From contig JANXAX010000098.1 in assembly GCA_025062175.1 (NCBI GenBank), forward strand, positions 1 through 8,053: a stretch of DNA of 8,053 nucleotides, written 5' to 3'. This document shows positions 6,638-8,053 of this stretch, in pieces. A program made the translations under genes and the position numbers. This stretch comes from Anaerolineae bacterium (lineage in GTDB: Bacteria > Chloroflexota > Anaerolineae > 4572-78 > NAK82). The notes under the pieces are model-generated. The model saw only the letters and a program-made list of their open reading frames with translations. It did no database searches and was not told the DNA's origin. Each line of letters opens with the position of its first letter. Position 1 is the first letter of the stretch.

Positions 6638-6822
6638 CACCTTAGAAGCCTGATCATAGCTTCTTGCCAGTTTTCAGCATCACCTTTCCATCAGATGGAG
6701 CAACAATCTCAATCCTTGATCTGGGCACACCACTGACACCCACCAGTCATCCGGAATGCAACAAAACTCTAGAGACTAGATGAAATTGAGTGTCACGATG
6801 ACGAACAGATCAGAGGTGCTTT

Positions 6823-8052
6823 TTACTTGAGTGGTGGTCTAAGCACGTCGTGCGTATGGGGATGTCTGGACAGCCCATGCCAGGGGGCGTGAGCATCTGA
6901 ACTTTTGCTGGGATACCCTGGGGCTCGACTCGAAATGTTGAGACCACTCCAAACCTCAGCGGCCGGCGCATCCAAGACACTGCGCACCTGACGCATCAAA
7001 TCTGCGGAGCTAAAAGGTTTCTGCAAAAGTGTGACGTGTCCAAGAGCAGGAATGTGATGCGCTATCACCTCGTGGCTGTATCCAGACATATATAATATCT
7101 TGACGCGCGGATGTAAACGTTTCAATTGCTCAGTCAGTGTGGCAACGCTGAGATCGGGCAACATAATATCGGTTAGTAACAAGTCTATCTTGCCGAGATG
7201 CTGTTTGGCCAGGCGCAACGCCTCTTTGGCGGTTTCAGAGGAGAGCACGGTATATCCATGCCTGCGCAAGATGAGCTCAGTCAAATCGCGCACGCTGGGA
7301 TCATCCTCCACTAGTAAAATCGTCTCCCGCCCGTCACACGGGCGCTCTACGGTCTCGTCACGTGCCACAACCTGTTCGTCCTCCCGGAGGCGAGGTAGGT
7401 AGATCTTAAATGTGGTGCCGACCCCCGGCTCGCTGTACACCCAGATGCTGCCGCCATGTTGTTTCACGATGCCGTAAACGGTGGCCAAGCCCAGTCCAGT
7501 GCCCTTGCCGCGCCCTTTAGTGGTGAAGAATGGTTCGAAAAGGTGGAGCTTGACTTCAGGCGACATGCCCACGCCGGTATCGCTCACAATGAGAGCGACA
7601 TAATCGCCCGGAGGTGCCTCCAAGTGCGTGCTCACATAGTGTTCATCCAACACAACGTTGGCTGTTTCGATCGAAAGATGACCTCCATACGGCATCGCAT
7701 CACGAGCGTTGACAACTAAATTTACAATGACCTGCTCAATTTGAGCCGGATCTGCTTTGATGAGCCAAAGGTCCTGGGCGAGACGCGTGGTTAGCTGAAT
7801 ATGTTCGCCTATAGCACGTCGCAGGATGATTTCCATCTCGGTGATCAGGGCATTCACGTTCAAGACTTGGAGACGGTGCCCCTGCTTGCGCGAGAACACC
7901 AGCAACTGGCGCACCAGATCGGCGCCCCGCTGGCCGGCTCGCAGCAATTTGAGGGCCATATCATGGGCCGGGTGATCCGGACTCAGCTGTGCCTGCATCA
8001 ATTCGGCATAACCGTTGACCGCCGTAAGCACATTATTAAAGTCGTGGGCGAT
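6823..8052 (-). CDS. Hybrid sensor histidine kinase with receiver domain, 5' partial
   Basis: This is the C-terminal 409 residues of a membrane or cytoplasmic sensor kinase; the sensing part lies beyond the right edge. The visible frame starts at IAHDFNNVLTAV, the H box (His3, codon at 8046-8044), so the reading frame is open to the window end and the GTG at 8031 is an internal Val, not the start. The kinase domain has the N box NLVVNARDAM (about 111-120), the DTGVGM box (158) and FEPFFTTKGRGKGTGLGL (about 172-189). A receiver domain follows at about 243-362: acidic pocket VEDD, phospho-acceptor Asp295 in LLTDIMLPD, Ser323 in MSGYS and Lys345 in LLQKPF. A tail of about 47 residues without recognised motifs ends at TAA. 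Such kinases pass phosphate from His to their own Asp. The signal and target are unknown, and nothing links it to the aromatic genes. Confidence 0.92.
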   Translation of the reverse strand: MAHDFNNVLTAVNGYAELMQAQLSPDHPAHDMALKLLRAGQRGADLVRQLLVFSRKQGHRLQVLNVNALITEMEIILRRAIGEHIQLTTRLAQDLWLIKADPAQIEQVIVNLVVNARDAMPYGGHLSIETANVVLDEHYVSTHLEAPPGDYVALIVSDTGVGMSPEVKLHLFEPFFTTKGRGKGTGLGLATVYGIVKQHGGSIWVYSEPGVGTTFKIYLPRLREDEQVVARDETVERPCDGRETILLVEDDPSVRDLTELILRRHGYTVLSSETAKEALRLAKQHLGKIDLLLTDIMLPDLSVATLTEQLKRLHPRVKILYMSGYSHEVIAHHIPALGHVTLLQKPFSSADLMRQVRSVLDAPAAEVWSGLNISSRAPGYPSKSSDAHAPWHGLSRHPHTHDVLRPPLK

Positions 8053-8053
8053 T

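Noticed and set aside
6644..6664. Stem-loop (AGAAGC/GCTTCT, nine-base loop) as a terminator after the histidine kinase
   Set aside because: It is about 160 bases past the kinase stop, has only six base pairs and no T-run in the needed direction, and it lies just upstream of the pheA promoter.

Overview
The window looks like a chromosomal segment of a moderately GC-rich bacterium, most plausibly a Chloroflexota (Anaerolineae-like) lineage. That guess rests on the style of the two GT-C membrane glycosyltransferases, especially the C-terminal beta-rich domain of the first, and on a type I-beta DAHP synthase. No ribosomal gene is present to confirm it.

Layout. Bases 1-188 hold the 3' end of an IS5-family element (called IS-A here) with a frame-broken transposase. 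Bases 189-3243 hold two adjacent plus-strand genes for polytopic GT-C glycosyltransferases: the first (251-2227) is intact, the second (2232-3243) is a pseudogene with an internal stop, a frameshift and a lost 3' part. Bases 3244-3297 are the same IS-A end in inverted orientation. Its cut edge is exactly where a second IS5-family element (IS-B, 3298-4147) starts, next to a TA dinucleotide. The IS-B transposase carries one in-frame TGA in place of a conserved Trp. Bases 4165-4666 have no gene I can recognise.

On the minus strand, pheA (prephenate dehydratase) and aroF (DAHP synthase) form a tight unit with a 4-base start/stop overlap and a good promoter in front of pheA. AroF makes the first committed compound of the shikimate pathway and PheA commits prephenate to phenylalanine, so the pair joins the entry and one exit of aromatic amino acid synthesis. 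The last 25 or so codons of pheA run through a GC-rich palindromic element. At the window's right edge, also on the minus strand, is the C-terminal part of a hybrid sensor histidine kinase with a receiver domain; its 5' end lies outside.

I find no clear new defence or mobile system. The most informative part is the nested insertion-sequence history at 1-188 and 3244-4149, with decay of the neighbouring glycosyltransferase. The palindromic element captured in the pheA reading frame is the second point worth checking.
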